Shown here one piece after another: positions 16,215 through 28,955 of a stretch of DNA of 64,000 nt. Position 1 is the first letter of the stretch, and each line of letters begins with the position of its first letter. The position numbers and the translations under genes are program-made. This stretch comes from Archilochus colubris (taxonomy: Eukaryota; Chordata; Aves; Apodiformes; Trochilidae). The notes beneath the pieces are model-generated. The model searched no databases and was not told the origin of the DNA. It saw nothing but the letters and a program-made list of their open reading frames with translations. The stretch is taken from NCBI GenBank assembly GCA_023079485.1, contig CM041090.1:620001-684000 (forward strand), read 5' to 3'.

Positions 16215-19200
16215 GGAAGAGGGGAGGACATGCACTGGGGAAATCAAACCAAATTCACTTGGGATGTGACCAGTATCCCCCTTCTCTGCTTGTTTATCGA
16301 CCTTTCCCCCTCAGCACACTGATACTCCTCCCAAGTTTCTCCTCTGAAACTCCTTGCCCTGCACAGTCATTGGGTAAAGGCTTGGGCAGGGGTTCCCAAA
16401 ATGATGAGGAACACTGGTGAGCCAATGTGCCCCACAGATGGTATGCTTGGGAGGGTGCAGTAAATTATCAGGTCCCTTAATACTACTTTAAAGTTTGCAC
16501 AGCCAATTAGTAGGACTTTGTGTCACTGCAGATGATATGAAATGGTTTCCAGAGATTGTTCTGAGCTGATCTTCTTATGACTTCCTCAGTTACTAGATGG
16601 TGCCAACACCACCACCAACAGCCTCAATGCTGCCTCAGTGAAGGTCGTGAAAAAGCCACAACACCTTCCTGGCTCCTCTCACAACTACAGTTTAAGGAAC
16701 ATAAACTCATAGAGATTTGATAAGAATATGTCAGGAAACTTGTGGCAATACGTGACTTCAGCAGCCTGCGAGGTGGGAGGGGGTTTAAGTGGTACCACAG
16801 ATGCAGAGAGGGAAAAAACCTCCTCTCTTTGCTTCCCAGAGACAGATGTTCCCTCTGTCCCAGCAAAGGGCCAGCTCAAACTCTGTTCAGCCAGATCTCT
16901 GCCTACAGCAGCTGTTTCCAGTAGTGCCTGCAATGGTGAATCAAGAAATAGATGTGAAGGGCCCAGGATATTACCATGTTATGCTGGTTTCATGGGCACT
17001 CTTTATCCTATGGAAAGCATCTGTTGTGTTATAGGACAGGTTCAACCATGGCAGAGCTGCTCCACAAGAGAGGCTGACTTCACAGGCCCTACCCATGGTT
17101 TTTCTCTTTCCCTTATTGCCAACCAGGTTTTATAAATAGCAGCAGCTCTGCACAAACTAACTTCCACAACTTTTGTTTCCTTCCAGAGGGTTCCCCTTCA
17201 CTGCCTTGCCAGGGAGTGTGATCCTGTGCCAGCTCAGAGCTGCCTCTGGCAGCTCCCCATCACTGTGGAGGAAACAACTTAGCCAGGGTGAACTGGCACG
17301 GGAATTTGGGAATAAGGAGAGGAATTTGGCTGAGGCTTTGGGGCCAACATGGGTACTCAACCAAGCAGTGCCACCAGATCTGCAGTGATTACACGTGCCC
17401 AGGCACCTGTTACACACTCACAGGAGCTCCCTGTTGCTCACTGCAGCCTACAGAGGTGATGGGAGATGAGCTCAGAGGAAGAGTGAATCACCAGTGTACT
17501 CTCTGATAATGTTTTCTCCTGGGAGCTGAGCTAACAGAAGCACAGCAGCATATGTTCTCTTGTCTGTTGTCAGAATTACAAATTAAAACTGTCATTCATA
17601 TGAAACTGTACATTTTCTGTACTAGACCCCAGCTTACCTCAGTGCTGTAAAGGTTTGATGGTTTTCAACTACTGTGAAATACTGACATCCAAAATGCAAA
17701 ATATGAGCACTGAAAATGACAGAAAAGAATTATACAAAGAAATCTGCCCTTCCCCCTAAAAAAGTCACTCTGAAAGGAAAGGGAAAAGAACTGGTTACTG
17801 CTAACAAAAGCTAGATTTTATATTAAATAATCTCAACTGGTGACTTTGTCTGCAGCATTTACAGAGGTATTCCTCAGTCTGAGTGTGTGTGTGGTTCAGC
17901 CTTTGGGGCAGAAATGTCTGAGACAGAGTTGCTCTGTCCTTGGCCTGCTGTCCAGTCCATCCCACAGCAGGACCTGCTCTAACTCCACCAGTCCTGACAC
18001 CTTTTTACTGACTGCTTCACTCTCTTGAAATGAGGAACAGAGGAGGAAGAGACACAGATGCCCATACAGTCTGGCAGGAGTTCTGAATCCAGTGTGGAGG
18101 AGGGCTTTTTGGAATGGGAGATACAACAAACTCTGAAGCACAAGAGGAAATAGAGAAATGGAACAAGATAGAAAAAATGAAACAATAGAGCTGGTAGCAA
18201 GTACTTTTGTCTGTGCCAGAAGTAGGACTTGTGCTAAGCAGGACTTGAACACTGGGTGGAAAGGTCCTCTGACCCTGGAGACAGGAGGAGGAAGAATGAG
18301 AGTATTTTCCTGAGGATGTAAGTTTACCTCAGGCAGTGGCTGTCTGATGGACATTTAAATGCTGATCCCTTTCTTTTGCTTTCGTATTGCTTTCCATATG
18401 GTGAACCAAGAGACAGTCCAACTGCTTTCCCTTAATGTATTTTTCAACATCCAGGAGGGTGGGGAGATGGGGACACTTTAAGACCTGTATTAGCTGGAAG
18501 TGGCCATCCACCTTCATTATGTCTGTTGGGGACAGAGATATTTTGAGACCTGAAACGAAACAGATGAGGGAGTTTTTTCCCCAAGGCTGATAAAAGAGTT
18601 TGATTTTCTTATTGACTTCAGATTCCATCCCTTTGGTCAAAGTGTTCCATCAAGTAGGCTGGTGTGCAGTATGGTGGGAGGGGGTTTTTGCTGTCAATAC
18701 CTCTCCTTCAGCAGCCATTCAAACTCAGATGCACTCACATTGTGTTTCTCTTGTTCTAGACAGAAACTGTTGCTAAGCATGTGATACTACAATTAAAATG
18801 CATTTTAATGGCTGCTAAGAAAAATACATATTCAAATTACCCAGAATAAAAAAGATGAACTAAGCATTTCTCTTATTTTGCTTCGGATAGACAGCTGAGG
18901 GATTTACAGCTGGGAACACAAAGATTTTTACTTTCTTAACAAACAATGGATGGTTTGCTGCCAGTCTGACTGGCAGTGTTATTCTCATTTCATGATGGGA
19001 GCCCAAAGAAAATAGCTCAGTATGGCCTGGAAAAGCCTCAGGGGAAATGGATGGACTGTGCTATCAGCTCCCAGAAAAGCTGATGGTGATGGGAGCTGCT
19101 CTCCAGACTTCCTGCAGACTCTGCAGACTTCCTCCACTTCCCACAGCAGCAGTACTACTGGGTTACAGCAAATCTTTTGGCATCAGATGAAACCCAGCTG

Positions 19201-20334
19201 TTTCATTTTACCTCCTACAAATTTCTCTTTAGAAAAATGGCTACATGCAAATGGCATATTCCTTCAGTCAGAGCTGGTCTCCTGCCTCTTGCTGGGGCTG
19301 AATCAGATCCAAGTGACAGCTTGCTGAATTCAGTGGGATATCTCTGAGGCTCGGCTGCCTGTTGGCAAGCTCAGAGAGAGCACATAAGTCCATTCCCTGA
19401 AATAAGCTCAGCAAGCCAAGATGGAAGCCCTTTCACAGGGTTCTTTAAATGGCTTCTGGCCAGAAGAGATAGAGGGGATGAGCCAGGATGCTCACAAAAA
19501 ATCAGGTCTCTGAAGAACAGATATGAGACAGGATCTGACATAAGCTTCTCAATCTACAGGGGTGGCTCATGAAGCCAGGGCTGACCTGGGACTGGGCACA
19601 TCCCAGTTACTAACAACTCTCATGGGTTTTGACTCTCCCAGTCTTTGGTGCTGGGACTGCACTCTTATCCTGAAGTACAGGTAAGTCCTTGTTCATAAAA
19701 ACCCTTAAAAAGCTGAGTAGTAAGGGCTCCAGACACCAGGAGGCTGTGTTGGGCCACCACAGCAAGGGGGCTCGGGATTTACTGTCTTGACTGGTTTCTG
19801 GAAAACTATATAAGAGAAGATGATGAAGAGCTGTATACAGGAACAGGGTCTGAATCTCAGATCAGTCATTGGGAATACAGCACTCTCAGTTAGAAAACCC
19901 TATAACTTATAGTATACACAGTCAGAAATCAAATAAATATAAAAAAGAGGAACCCCACAGTGCCATTAGTATGGGTTTCCATTATAAAATGAGCTCAGCT
20001 TTCTTTCAAGCAATGCATCTTCTTCTAAGACACATGCTCTTGTTGAAAGTCCTTTCATTTCCACTGTTCTGGGACAGCCTTTTCCCACTCCACCTATTAT
20101 TAGTCTAGAGACTGATGTGGAGTTCTAGGGATCCCAAATGTCTGTGACCAAATGTCAGGTGGACTCAGTTAACTAATGAAAAGGGCTGTGTAATAAAAGC
20201 CTGGATCTCTCCTTTTCACTTGTCACCAGTATAAATTCAGATTCCCTGCAGGAACTCCACAGCTCAGTTCATGATGAGCAAGGCAAGCTAAATCATCTCA
20301 TCCCAGAAATCTAGGTAAAGTAACAACTCTGAAA
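16215..20334. other. Intergenic or distal TTC9 3' sequence
   Basis: No supportable gene was found. The longest open frames here (135 residues + strand near 16728, 152 residues - strand near 17896) overlap other frames and resemble no family I know. No readable transposon was seen. Confidence 0.6.
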
Positions 20335-21000
20335 ATAGGACTGGAAAAGATCATTAAGAGAGGATCTGCATCAACCCATTGCCTTAAGGCAACCAGGTCA
20401 GACTAAGTTAAACTGCTTCTGAAAGATGTTTATCTAATCTGTTTTTAAAAGCCTCCTAAGACAGAATTCCATAGCCTTCGTAGATGGAAAGTTAAGAGAC
20501 TTTTTACTAAAATTTAAACTAAATCACCTTTGCAGTGATTTAAACCATTTACTTCTTCTTTCAACAAAAGCAGATACAACTAAAAATTACTTTAGTCTTC
20601 TCTAGGACTATAATCTTTTACCTTCTGCCAACACTTGTGCAACTCAGCAAGTTTTCTGGCTGCTTTGCTGTTCTTCTCACTCTCCTCTGGATTTCTTCCA
20701 GGTGGTTTACATCTTTACTGGAGTGCAGTGCTGAAAGAAGGACAGTTCTCCAGGTGTGTGCAAGACAGAGCAGAAGCATTAATTCAGAAGTCTTCTACCC
20801 AATAGGTCTACTTATATATTCTTTGCATTAGCAAGACATTGTTGACTCATGTTCAAATCTGAACATAATTTGTTCTGACTGCTTTGACTCATCTCAGTTT
20901 TTCTTCTGCTGCATCTCCATCAGATCCCTTTGTATCAATGCACCCAGCACTCCTTACTGAGTTGCATTGTATTTGACTGACAGATTTCAGGGAAGCAGAA
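20335..21000 (-). repeat. Old, diverged CR1 (CR1-L-like) fragment, minus orientation
   Basis: Weak but ordered resemblance to the older amniote CR1 consensus: GGACTGGAAAAGATCATTAA, CCATTGCCTTAAGGCAACCA, TATCTAATCTGTTTTTAAAA with a GCCTCC block, ATTCCATAGCC, CTCTCCTCTGGATTTCTTCC and GTTCTCCAGGTGTG. From 20845 there is TTGACTCATGTTCAA, then CTCCATCAGATCCC. The order and spacing fit, while the divergence is much higher than in the other CR1 copies here. The edges are approximate. Confidence 0.6.
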
Positions 21001-24000
21001 ATCACAGTTCTTTATCACAGAAAGAGCAGCTCTGCACCTCTGCTTTTTACAGGATACATACGGCCAAATTTTAAGGCAAAGCAAAATGAAGGCTTGGCAC
21101 AAAGTACCAGCTTTTAGGTGAGGGGAAATCAGTACAGCTGATTTTTTTGTAGTATTACTACTTTTGTAGGATTGCTAACAAGTTCTACAGCTGCCCAAGC
21201 TCTGCAGTGGCTAAGAAAAACACCATTTAGCAGTTGAGAATCACAGGTAATTGGGAGCATCACATCACACACACATCTCTTTCACCAGGCAAAGCAACTC
21301 CCCCTGCTCTTTTAGATCACCTTGCAGAATCAGGAACATCCAGGTCATCTGAAAAAAGTAGAATTAATAAGGGCTGAGCAAGCTGGGAGCATCCAAGAAC
21401 AATGGTGGTATGTTGTTTATCACACCCTGCAGCTTTTTTCCCCAGAACCCCCTAGTTGGGCTGAAGATGGATGTTTCTTCCAAAACCTTCTAAACAGAGG
21501 TCACAGGCAATGTAATCCATAGATCTAAATCCCTGGCTCTCCTGGGTGTCTTGTGTTTTTTTACCAGCTCATGCACCTGACCATGAAAAGGAAACAAGGA
21601 GATGCTCAACAGAAATGAGAAAAAAGGCAATTGTTAATCCATGTCCAGTTTCCAGTGAACATTATGCTTTGGATACTCTTCTTCATGGATTTTTATCCTG
21701 TACTTGCAGGTAATGAGTCGCTCAGTGTCATCTGGAAAGACATTTGATTGCTGCTTTCTCTTTCCCAAGAGCAGAGAGCATGTGCAACAGAGGACTTGGT
21801 TTGGCAGGCCATGGGATTTGAATGTGGTTCCCCACATTCCCCCATATTTGAATGTGGTTCTCCAGTGGTTCCCTCTTTTAACAAACACTGAAGAAATGTG
21901 TCCCACACAAGTTACAAGAAGTACACAGTTCATGAAGGCACTGAAATTATGTTAGTGATCTCCTAACATCCCTGAACATTTAATTCCAGGGCAAAGCCAG
22001 CTCTGAATTTGATCTGATACTCTACAGGAGGCCTGTGGCAAAAGCAGAGTCAAATCTGTAGCTGCTTGGTTACATTAAACCAGGCTGTAGGATGCTGCCA
22101 GAACTCCCTACCCATTGCAGGCTCCATGCCCAGGTTTATGTTAAAAGATGTTAACTGCTGAGACCAGATCACTGCTTGCAGAGTAGGCAGCTCACTCACT
22201 CTCCAAGACTATCAGTGATAGCATACAGTCTGTGATGTACACTGCTGGGAGAGAGCTTCAGGTAAGCACAGGTTCCAAGTTTACCTGTGAAGTCCAGGTG
22301 AAGTGGCCAGGCACAAACCTGCAGCATCCAACTTCAATCAGTAGTGTTTTGCACATATAAATTCATCCTGTCCTCGTAACCAAACTTGATGGGGTTCAGC
22401 TTCTATCTAAAGAGGAAATAAACCAAATGCTCACTATTCTTGATGGCAGCAGTGATCTTAAAAGACCTCTATAAGTATGTTGTGTCCATGAGAAATTAAT
22501 GGGAAATTAGGCTGAAGATGCAGGCTGGATCCAGACAAATGCTGGCATCTCCCCAAGGCATTGAAGAAAATAATGCTGATTAAAATACGTGGAGATAGGG
22601 CACACAACTGCACGCCTGAAAAGTAGCCCAGAAGTGCAAAACTGATTAGAGCAGCAGAGATTAGACTTCTGGTTCTGCATCTCCCTGTTTTACTTGGCCC
22701 ATGTCAGAGAGATGCACTGAGCCTCACTTCTCACTGCATTGAACTAATTCCATCTTCTGTTGCTGGCTATGGAAGAATTCAGCAAATATTTCCAGCACAC
22801 TTTTGAAGGCACTCTATAAGCATGAAGTATTGTTGCTGCTGCTGTTAGAAACAAGAACACAATCTGCTGCTGAATAATTCATCTCATGTGAAAAACAGCT
22901 CGTGAGTTACTGAACAAAAATGCTGTACAATGAGACATAATTACAGAGCCATAACCATGGGGAGCAGGGTACAGATGGAGCTCTCGGGTTGGCTGCTGGT
23001 GACATCAGGACACACAAACAAGCACAGATGTGTGTTGGGTTCCATACTTCACTTTCTGAATTCTTGGAACACAGTGCCTTTATCAGGGGACTCTGATTCT
23101 GAGGGACGACCTCTGGTGGAGAAAGGGGATTCATTGTCCCCAGCTGCTTTGGTGCTTGACCTTTCTGCTAAGAGTGTAGCAGCAGTAACTAGTACTGACC
23201 ATAAGGAACTGACCTGGCACAGCAGCTGTGGTTGTCTTGACAGGAGGAATGGGGAGAGCTGCTTATTTGCTACATGCCATGTTGTGGACACAAAGGCTTT
23301 CCTGGCAATTTGTTTTTTTTTGTAATGCCAAGGAGATTCTCAGCCTGAGAGTGCTGTTTGATAAAAGATACCAGGAGAGCCCAGGCTGCAGTGCAGGAGG
23401 TCAAGATGCAAGTCTCTGCTCTTCATCAAATCACAAAGAAAACCTCCTTCTGCTCTGGCTCAGGAAGAAAACCCATTCCTGTTCCCAAGGTTATATCCTT
23501 TCCTCACACATGGTCAATCATTGGCTTGAAAATGGATATGAAACTTCAAAAACTGCTTCAAAACTGTATTATCATTTACATGCACAGAGTTGTGGTCCAC
23601 TAATTCTTGTCCAGGGTCTGTGAAAAAACAGGCACTAAATCAAAAACCAAACCAGAAACCTGTCCCCCACAAGGCCTATTTCAACTCACTTGTCATCCAA
23701 GTAAACAAAACAAAGAAGTTCCAGACACTAGTGATGGATTCAAGACACAGAAAGACAAAAGGCCTTCCTACCTCATAGGTCTCTAATTCTGGCCTGTAAG
23801 CCAGATTCAAGGGATGGGGAGCCTGGAACAAATTGGCAGCTTGGAGCCAGGCAAAGAAAGTGGAATGTGAGAAGAGGCTTTATCATGCATTTTCTCTGTA
23901 ACAGCCAAAATACCCTTCTTTTCTTTCTCATATATCATAGAGAGAGCACAACTGATGTGTGAAGAACTGCTTAATGGATTTAGTAATAGTACTGATCTTC

Positions 24001-27000
24001 TGTTACTTTAAAAGGGACTCAGAGCTTAATCAGAGTCTCATAATTTGTGTTGCCAAAAGACAGGATTAGATATCAGAGAAAGAAAAGGCCCTTCAGCAGG
24101 CATGGGATTGGTCTGCAGGATGAAAATCCTGCCATTTCCTCTTACCATATCTGTATATAAATAGGAAAGAACCCAAACAACTTGCCGTGAGATTCCACCT
24201 CCAAGAAATAATTCAGCAACAATAAGCAGAGGCAGACCCAGCAAAGCAGCTCTTAATCTTTTAAACACCCTTATTTGGCCCTCTAATCTGGTCAGTTAAG
24301 CATTAACACCAGAAATTGTATTGCTGGTAACAGTCAGAGACAGACTGAGCAAGTTTTCACCTTCTAAGTTGCCTTCCTGCTACTGAGCTCCAAAGCAATG
24401 TTTACTTGCAAGATGAAGACATTTGACTGGGAAGCAACACTGAGAAAGAATAAACCAGAAACCCTCTGATGCCATTTTACAATCACCTTTGAGACAACAG
24501 AAAGTCAGGCTGATCACATTGTTACCTGTAATCCCCCCTCAGGAAGCACTGGGATTTCTTTGGCACTTGAAGCCATTACTCCACAATCCTGATCCATCTT
24601 TCAGGATGGCTGCAGATGACAACTGGTTTTTGTATCTGTGTTGTGGTCCTACTAAAGCCATGCTGACATGGAGAAATGGCTGCTCAGCATGAGCTGACTT
24701 TACCAGAAGTGAGCAAAATGTTTCAAGTGAACCTAAGCAGTGACATTGCCTTGAGAACATTTTTCTTAACTTGTCAGAAATTCTGAATGCATCCCAGGAT
24801 AGCCACACACTCCTATCATTGTAGGATAACTATAATGAATAATCTGGTTTGATTTGGCTTGCAGGAGATACCTTGATCCAATTCCATGCAAATTCTCTAC
24901 CGGTTTCTATTGCTGAATTCCACAAACAATAGAAGGAATTCAAGAACCTGTTTTCCACCACAGGAAAGATTACCCATTAGTTTTCTTCCCTGTAAATCTT
25001 TTTGGTGACTTTTACATAAAACACCTCACTATTTCATATAGAAAGCTTGCAGCTGGCTTTATCTACCTTGATCAGCATCACCACTGTACTTGTTCATCCT
25101 GATTCACGCCTGTCTGGGGTTTGCCTTGCACATCTGCAGAGAAGATAATTGAACACTACTTGGGACCTGGAGGTCCCCTGTCTCCCAAACATATCTGTGA
25201 GGACAGAAAGGTGCACAAAACCAAATGACCAAGAAGGGGTTAATTCTTTCATCTCCTAACAGCAAGGAAACTTCTGGGGCAGAGTTGGGTTAGCTGGTGA
25301 GCAGGGAATCTGCCTGAAACAGCACAGACCATCCCAACATGGTCTTCAAAGCATGGGAACATCACTCTCCAAATCAGAGACAACTTCAGTGTGGCAGGAA
25401 AAGCCACTGCCACATTTTAAAGAGAAGCCTGAAAGCAGCTGTCAAGCCTGGAGCCCATGCCAAAGGGGCAGAGGGCTGCAGTGGGTATATGGTGGCATGT
25501 CCCCAGGGTGAACAGCAACCTGGCAGAGACTGACAGGAGGTGGAGGGGGAGGAGGAAGGAAGGGACAGTGGGAGTGTGAATTCTCACTCCTTGTATAACC
25601 AGTGCATTTCACCTGGCAGCCACTGATGGATGGTAAATTAGGCAGGAAAGGATAATTTTTTTTTTTTTTTACTGTTCCTATTGGGAAGGTGACAGCATTG
25701 GAAAAGCCCTATTTATTGTTTACCTACACTGCTGTATGTTCAATACTTCATTCTGACATTGGAGTCCAGTAGCTCAGAGATATTTTAAGAAGCCTGTGCC
25801 TCTGAGATTCCAATGTAAGTCCAAAAAGCTGGCACAGGCAGCTACAAATCCATTTTCTGATTACAGGAGTCTGAAGTGAAGAGCAGCTCTCCCTAAAAAG
25901 AGAACTTGCCCCTTATCCTCAACCATCTATTTTGTACAGTAATTGAATGTCTACTGAAAAACTGTCCTGTCATCTGTTGCAATAAAAGAAATGTTTGATG
26001 ATAGCTTGGCTGTGCTTACTGAAAGGCTGCAGCCCAGAGCCTTGAGGGCAGAAAGGCTGACAGCTTCCTTCTCAGAGCACCCCTTCTTCATAGAGGAAGG
26101 TTTTGCTCTTCTTCCACCTTCTGCCTACAGTGTCAGAGCCCTTCCATTCCTAAGGGAAAAGAGTCTTTCCAAGCTCTGTTTCCACTGTTAAGGGTATTTC
26201 TTAACAGAATTCCTCAAGCCTTCTGCCAGGTTTGTAACCTTCTCCCCGTATGTCATGCTCTGCATTAGATCCAGAATAAATGACAAAAATAGATTACTAC
26301 TTCCAGAGTTGTGTGTGAACCCTACTGATTTAGCAGGAGTAGGGGAGATACGGTGAATTCATCTCAGCTTGTATCATCTCTGCACTGCACCTCTTTGTCT
26401 GTAAGAGCACCTGCCATCTTATGAAAGCAAACTACTGCAGCATGATCCAGAAAGGAGCTAAATGCTTTAATTCTGTTTTTTCATTTGCTGTCACATTTAA
26501 TCTAAATCAAGTCTTACTGCCTGAAAACAGATATCCCCCTAGAAAAATCAGCAACAGTAAACTTCCTTTTTCGGAATTGTAATCTATAACAAGCAAGTGT
26601 TACTAGGAGTGCTAATATCCTTAGAAGTGAGGACAGAATTTTGGTTTGGTTTCAACTCACAGTTTCACAGTGCTGAGTACCACAGTTGTTCTGGGCTGTT
26701 CTTTAGTGGCTGCTGTGACACCAGCTGTAACTCCCTCCTGGAAACTACAAAGAAAAGATGTTCTATTCTGTGCTGGGTGCAGATGCCTCTCCCAGGGAAA
26801 GGATCTGAATGCACAGGCACATATATGCTTTAGAACTATTTCATATTTCCCTCAACCTTATCCTATTTGTAAAGGAGACATTTGAATCCTGGCTTCTGAA
26901 GTTCAGTGCACAGCTGTTTCAGACCTTCCTGGGCTATTTCATCCCTCACCCAAACTAATTTTAGTTTTGTATCAGACTTCCCCTAATGCAGATGAAGCTT

Positions 27001-28087
27001 TGACCTGAGGGACCCAGTGGCACCAGCAGATCCCTGATCTCAAGAACTTACGTTTCACCTCAGTCCTTTTTCACCTGCTCAGTTATTCCCCCTCTGCCCT
27101 CAGTCTTACCCCTACACAATAAGAATGGAGTACCAAACATTTGACATTTTGTTGTTCTTTGGAACAAGCCCAAGGCTGTTTACAGGAGGACACATGAACT
27201 TAAAATTACAGCTTGCAACTGAAGTCCTGTATCGTTCACCTCCTCTAGCAGGGCCCTAAGCAGTGCTGAGCTGTAAAGCTGAGCAGGACTTTTTTTCCCC
27301 AGATTATGAGAACTCTGTTCCTTTCTCCACCAAATGATATCTTGCCATTTTCCCTTTTATGCTAGCATTCAGTGTTAAGCCAGAGGCAATTCTATTTCCA
27401 CCCTCAGATCCTTTCCCGAGGTTCTGCTTCTCAACCAGCATTTCCCTGCTTCTTTTATGTTTGTAAGCTTGTTCATTTTCTTCGAATCAATACAGCCTTA
27501 TTTAGGATGGCTTCTTTCATAGCTACTACATCCTCAAATGTCTGTGAATAGCTCATGATCATGGCCTATAACTGTGACAAATTACTGCACACAGTAAATA
27601 TTGTATGGACTCTAAACATTCAATCAAGCTGTGGTTGTTTTGGTTTTTTTTTTCCAGACCTCACATTATTGATTTCTTACCTTTTTTGCAGCTCATAGTT
27701 TTCATATCTGCATACTTTCCCAGTCCCTTCAAATGCTGGTGTTACCCAGCTTTGTCCTTTTTGTTGGTCTGCTTACAGCCACATGAAATCCTGAGGAAGG
27801 AAGATGCTTTTAGTTAAAATATGTGCCCAGCCTGTATTTTCCATGGGTATTTGAGATGCCCAGTGAGATAGCTCTCTAACTCCCACTATATCCAATCTCA
27901 TTAGTTCCACATAATTCATATAAAGAATTGCTTATTCATTAGAGGTTCTGAGCATCAAGCCCAGCATATCAGCACTGCAATAATGTGCTAATAGAAGAAT
28001 TACCAGAATCACACAATGAAAAACTAGTACCTGCCTCTAAAATGACACCAAAAGCCCAGGCTTGCTTAGTCTTTCCAGGTCAATACC
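21001..28087. other. Intergenic sequence, no gene seen
   Basis: AT-rich noncoding sequence with many short shadow frames. It holds a short inverted repeat (GAATGTGG/CCACATTC, 21820-21839), a homopolymer T run near 25660 and an AATAAA with canonical surroundings at 25981. Nothing else was recognised. Confidence 0.6.
25981..25986 (+). terminator. Isolated polyadenylation-signal-like motif, plus strand
   Basis: AATAAA with a TGTA motif about 47 bp upstream (TTTTGTACAGT) and a GT-rich segment just downstream (ATGTTTGATG, GGCTGTGCTT). No gene is known to end here, so it may be chance or the end of an unseen transcript. Confidence 0.2.
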
Positions 28088-28220
28088 ATAAAATCATGAA
28101 ATCATTCTTGTTGGAAAGGACCTTTAATATTAACTATTAACCTGGCACTGCCAAGTCCACCAGTAAACCATGTCCCTAGAGCACCACATCTCTGTCTTCA
28201 AAATACCTCCAGGGATGGTG
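28088..28220 (-). repeat. Outer CR1, 3' part (minus), interrupted by another CR1
   Basis: Reads as a minus-orientation CR1 3' end: AAATCATGAAATCATTC, TTGGAAAGGACC, ACCATGTCCCTAGAGCACC and CCTCCAGGGATGGTG. The element stops in the middle of the conserved block that normally continues with actccaccacttccctggg. That continuation reappears after 28441. Confidence 0.85.
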
Positions 28221-28436
28221 AAGAAATGCTTCACTGTGAGGGTGGTGGGACACTGGAATAGGTAGCCCAGAGAAGTTGTGGCTACCCTCTGCTTGGAAGT
28301 GTTGAAGGTCAGGGTGGATGGGGCTTTGAGCAACCTGATCTAATGGGAGATGTCCCTGCCCATGCAGGGGGGGTGGAACTGGATGATCTTTAAGGCCTCT
28401 TCCAACCCAAACCATTCCATGACTCTATGATTTTAT
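28221..28436 (+). repeat. Inner CR1, plus orientation, inserted into an older CR1
   Basis: AAGAAATGCTTCACTGTGAG, GACACTGGAATAGG and CCCAGAGAAGTTGTGG lead to the typical 3' end: GGATGATCTTTAAGGCCTCT, TTCCAACCCAAACCATTCCA and GACTCTATGATTT. The element is 5' truncated and in the opposite direction to the two CR1 pieces around it. It must have inserted after the outer copy. Confidence 0.88.
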
Positions 28437-28440
28437 TACG

Positions 28441-28955
28441 GAGTTCACCGCTTCCCTGGGCAACCTGTTGCAGTTTGACAACCCTTCTAGGGAAGATATT
28501 TTTCCTAATTTTAAATGTAAAACTCTCCTGGTGCAACTCGAGGCCACTTCCTCTTCTTCTATTCCTTTTTACTTGGGAGAACAGACCAACACCTATCTCA
28601 CTACAACCTCCCTTCAGGTAGTTGTAGAGTGATACCCCTCAGCCTCCTTTTCTCCAAGCTAAACAACCCTCGTTCCCTCTGATGCTGCTTTTGAGGCTTG
28701 TGCTCTAGACTCTTACCCAGCTTCGTTGATCTTCTGTGGACTTGTTCCAGTGCCACAATGTCCTTCTTGTAGTGAGGGGCCCAAAACTGAACACACTTGG
28801 CCTCACCAGTGCTGAGTACAGAGGGACATTCACTTCTTTGGTCCTGCTGGTGACACTATTCCTGATACAAGCCAGGATGTCATTTGTCTTCTTGGCCACC
28901 TGGGCCTTTTCCTCATTCTTTGTCACTATGCATCCAATACAGGATGGACATTCTT
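28441..28955 (-). repeat. Outer CR1, 5'-ward part (minus), after the nested insertion
   Basis: It resumes at CACCGCTTCCCTGGGCAACC and continues through CTCCTGGTGCAACTCGAGGC, TCAGCCTCCTTTTCTCCAAG, CAAAACTGAACACACTTGGC, CTCACCAGTGCTGAGTACAG and AAGCCAGGATGTCATTTGTC. With 28088-28220 it forms one CR1 of about 650 bp. Confidence 0.9.

Noticed and set aside
16728..17135. Plus-strand frame of 135 residues with two overlapping plus-strand frames
   Set aside because: Three frames of the same strand are open together, which points to composition rather than coding; no known domain.
17896..18354. Minus-strand frame of 152 residues
   Set aside because: No recognisable domain, overlaps another minus-strand frame, no splice or promoter context.
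28176..28415. Minus-strand frame of 79 residues
   Set aside because: It is translated CR1 repeat in the nested insertion, not a gene.
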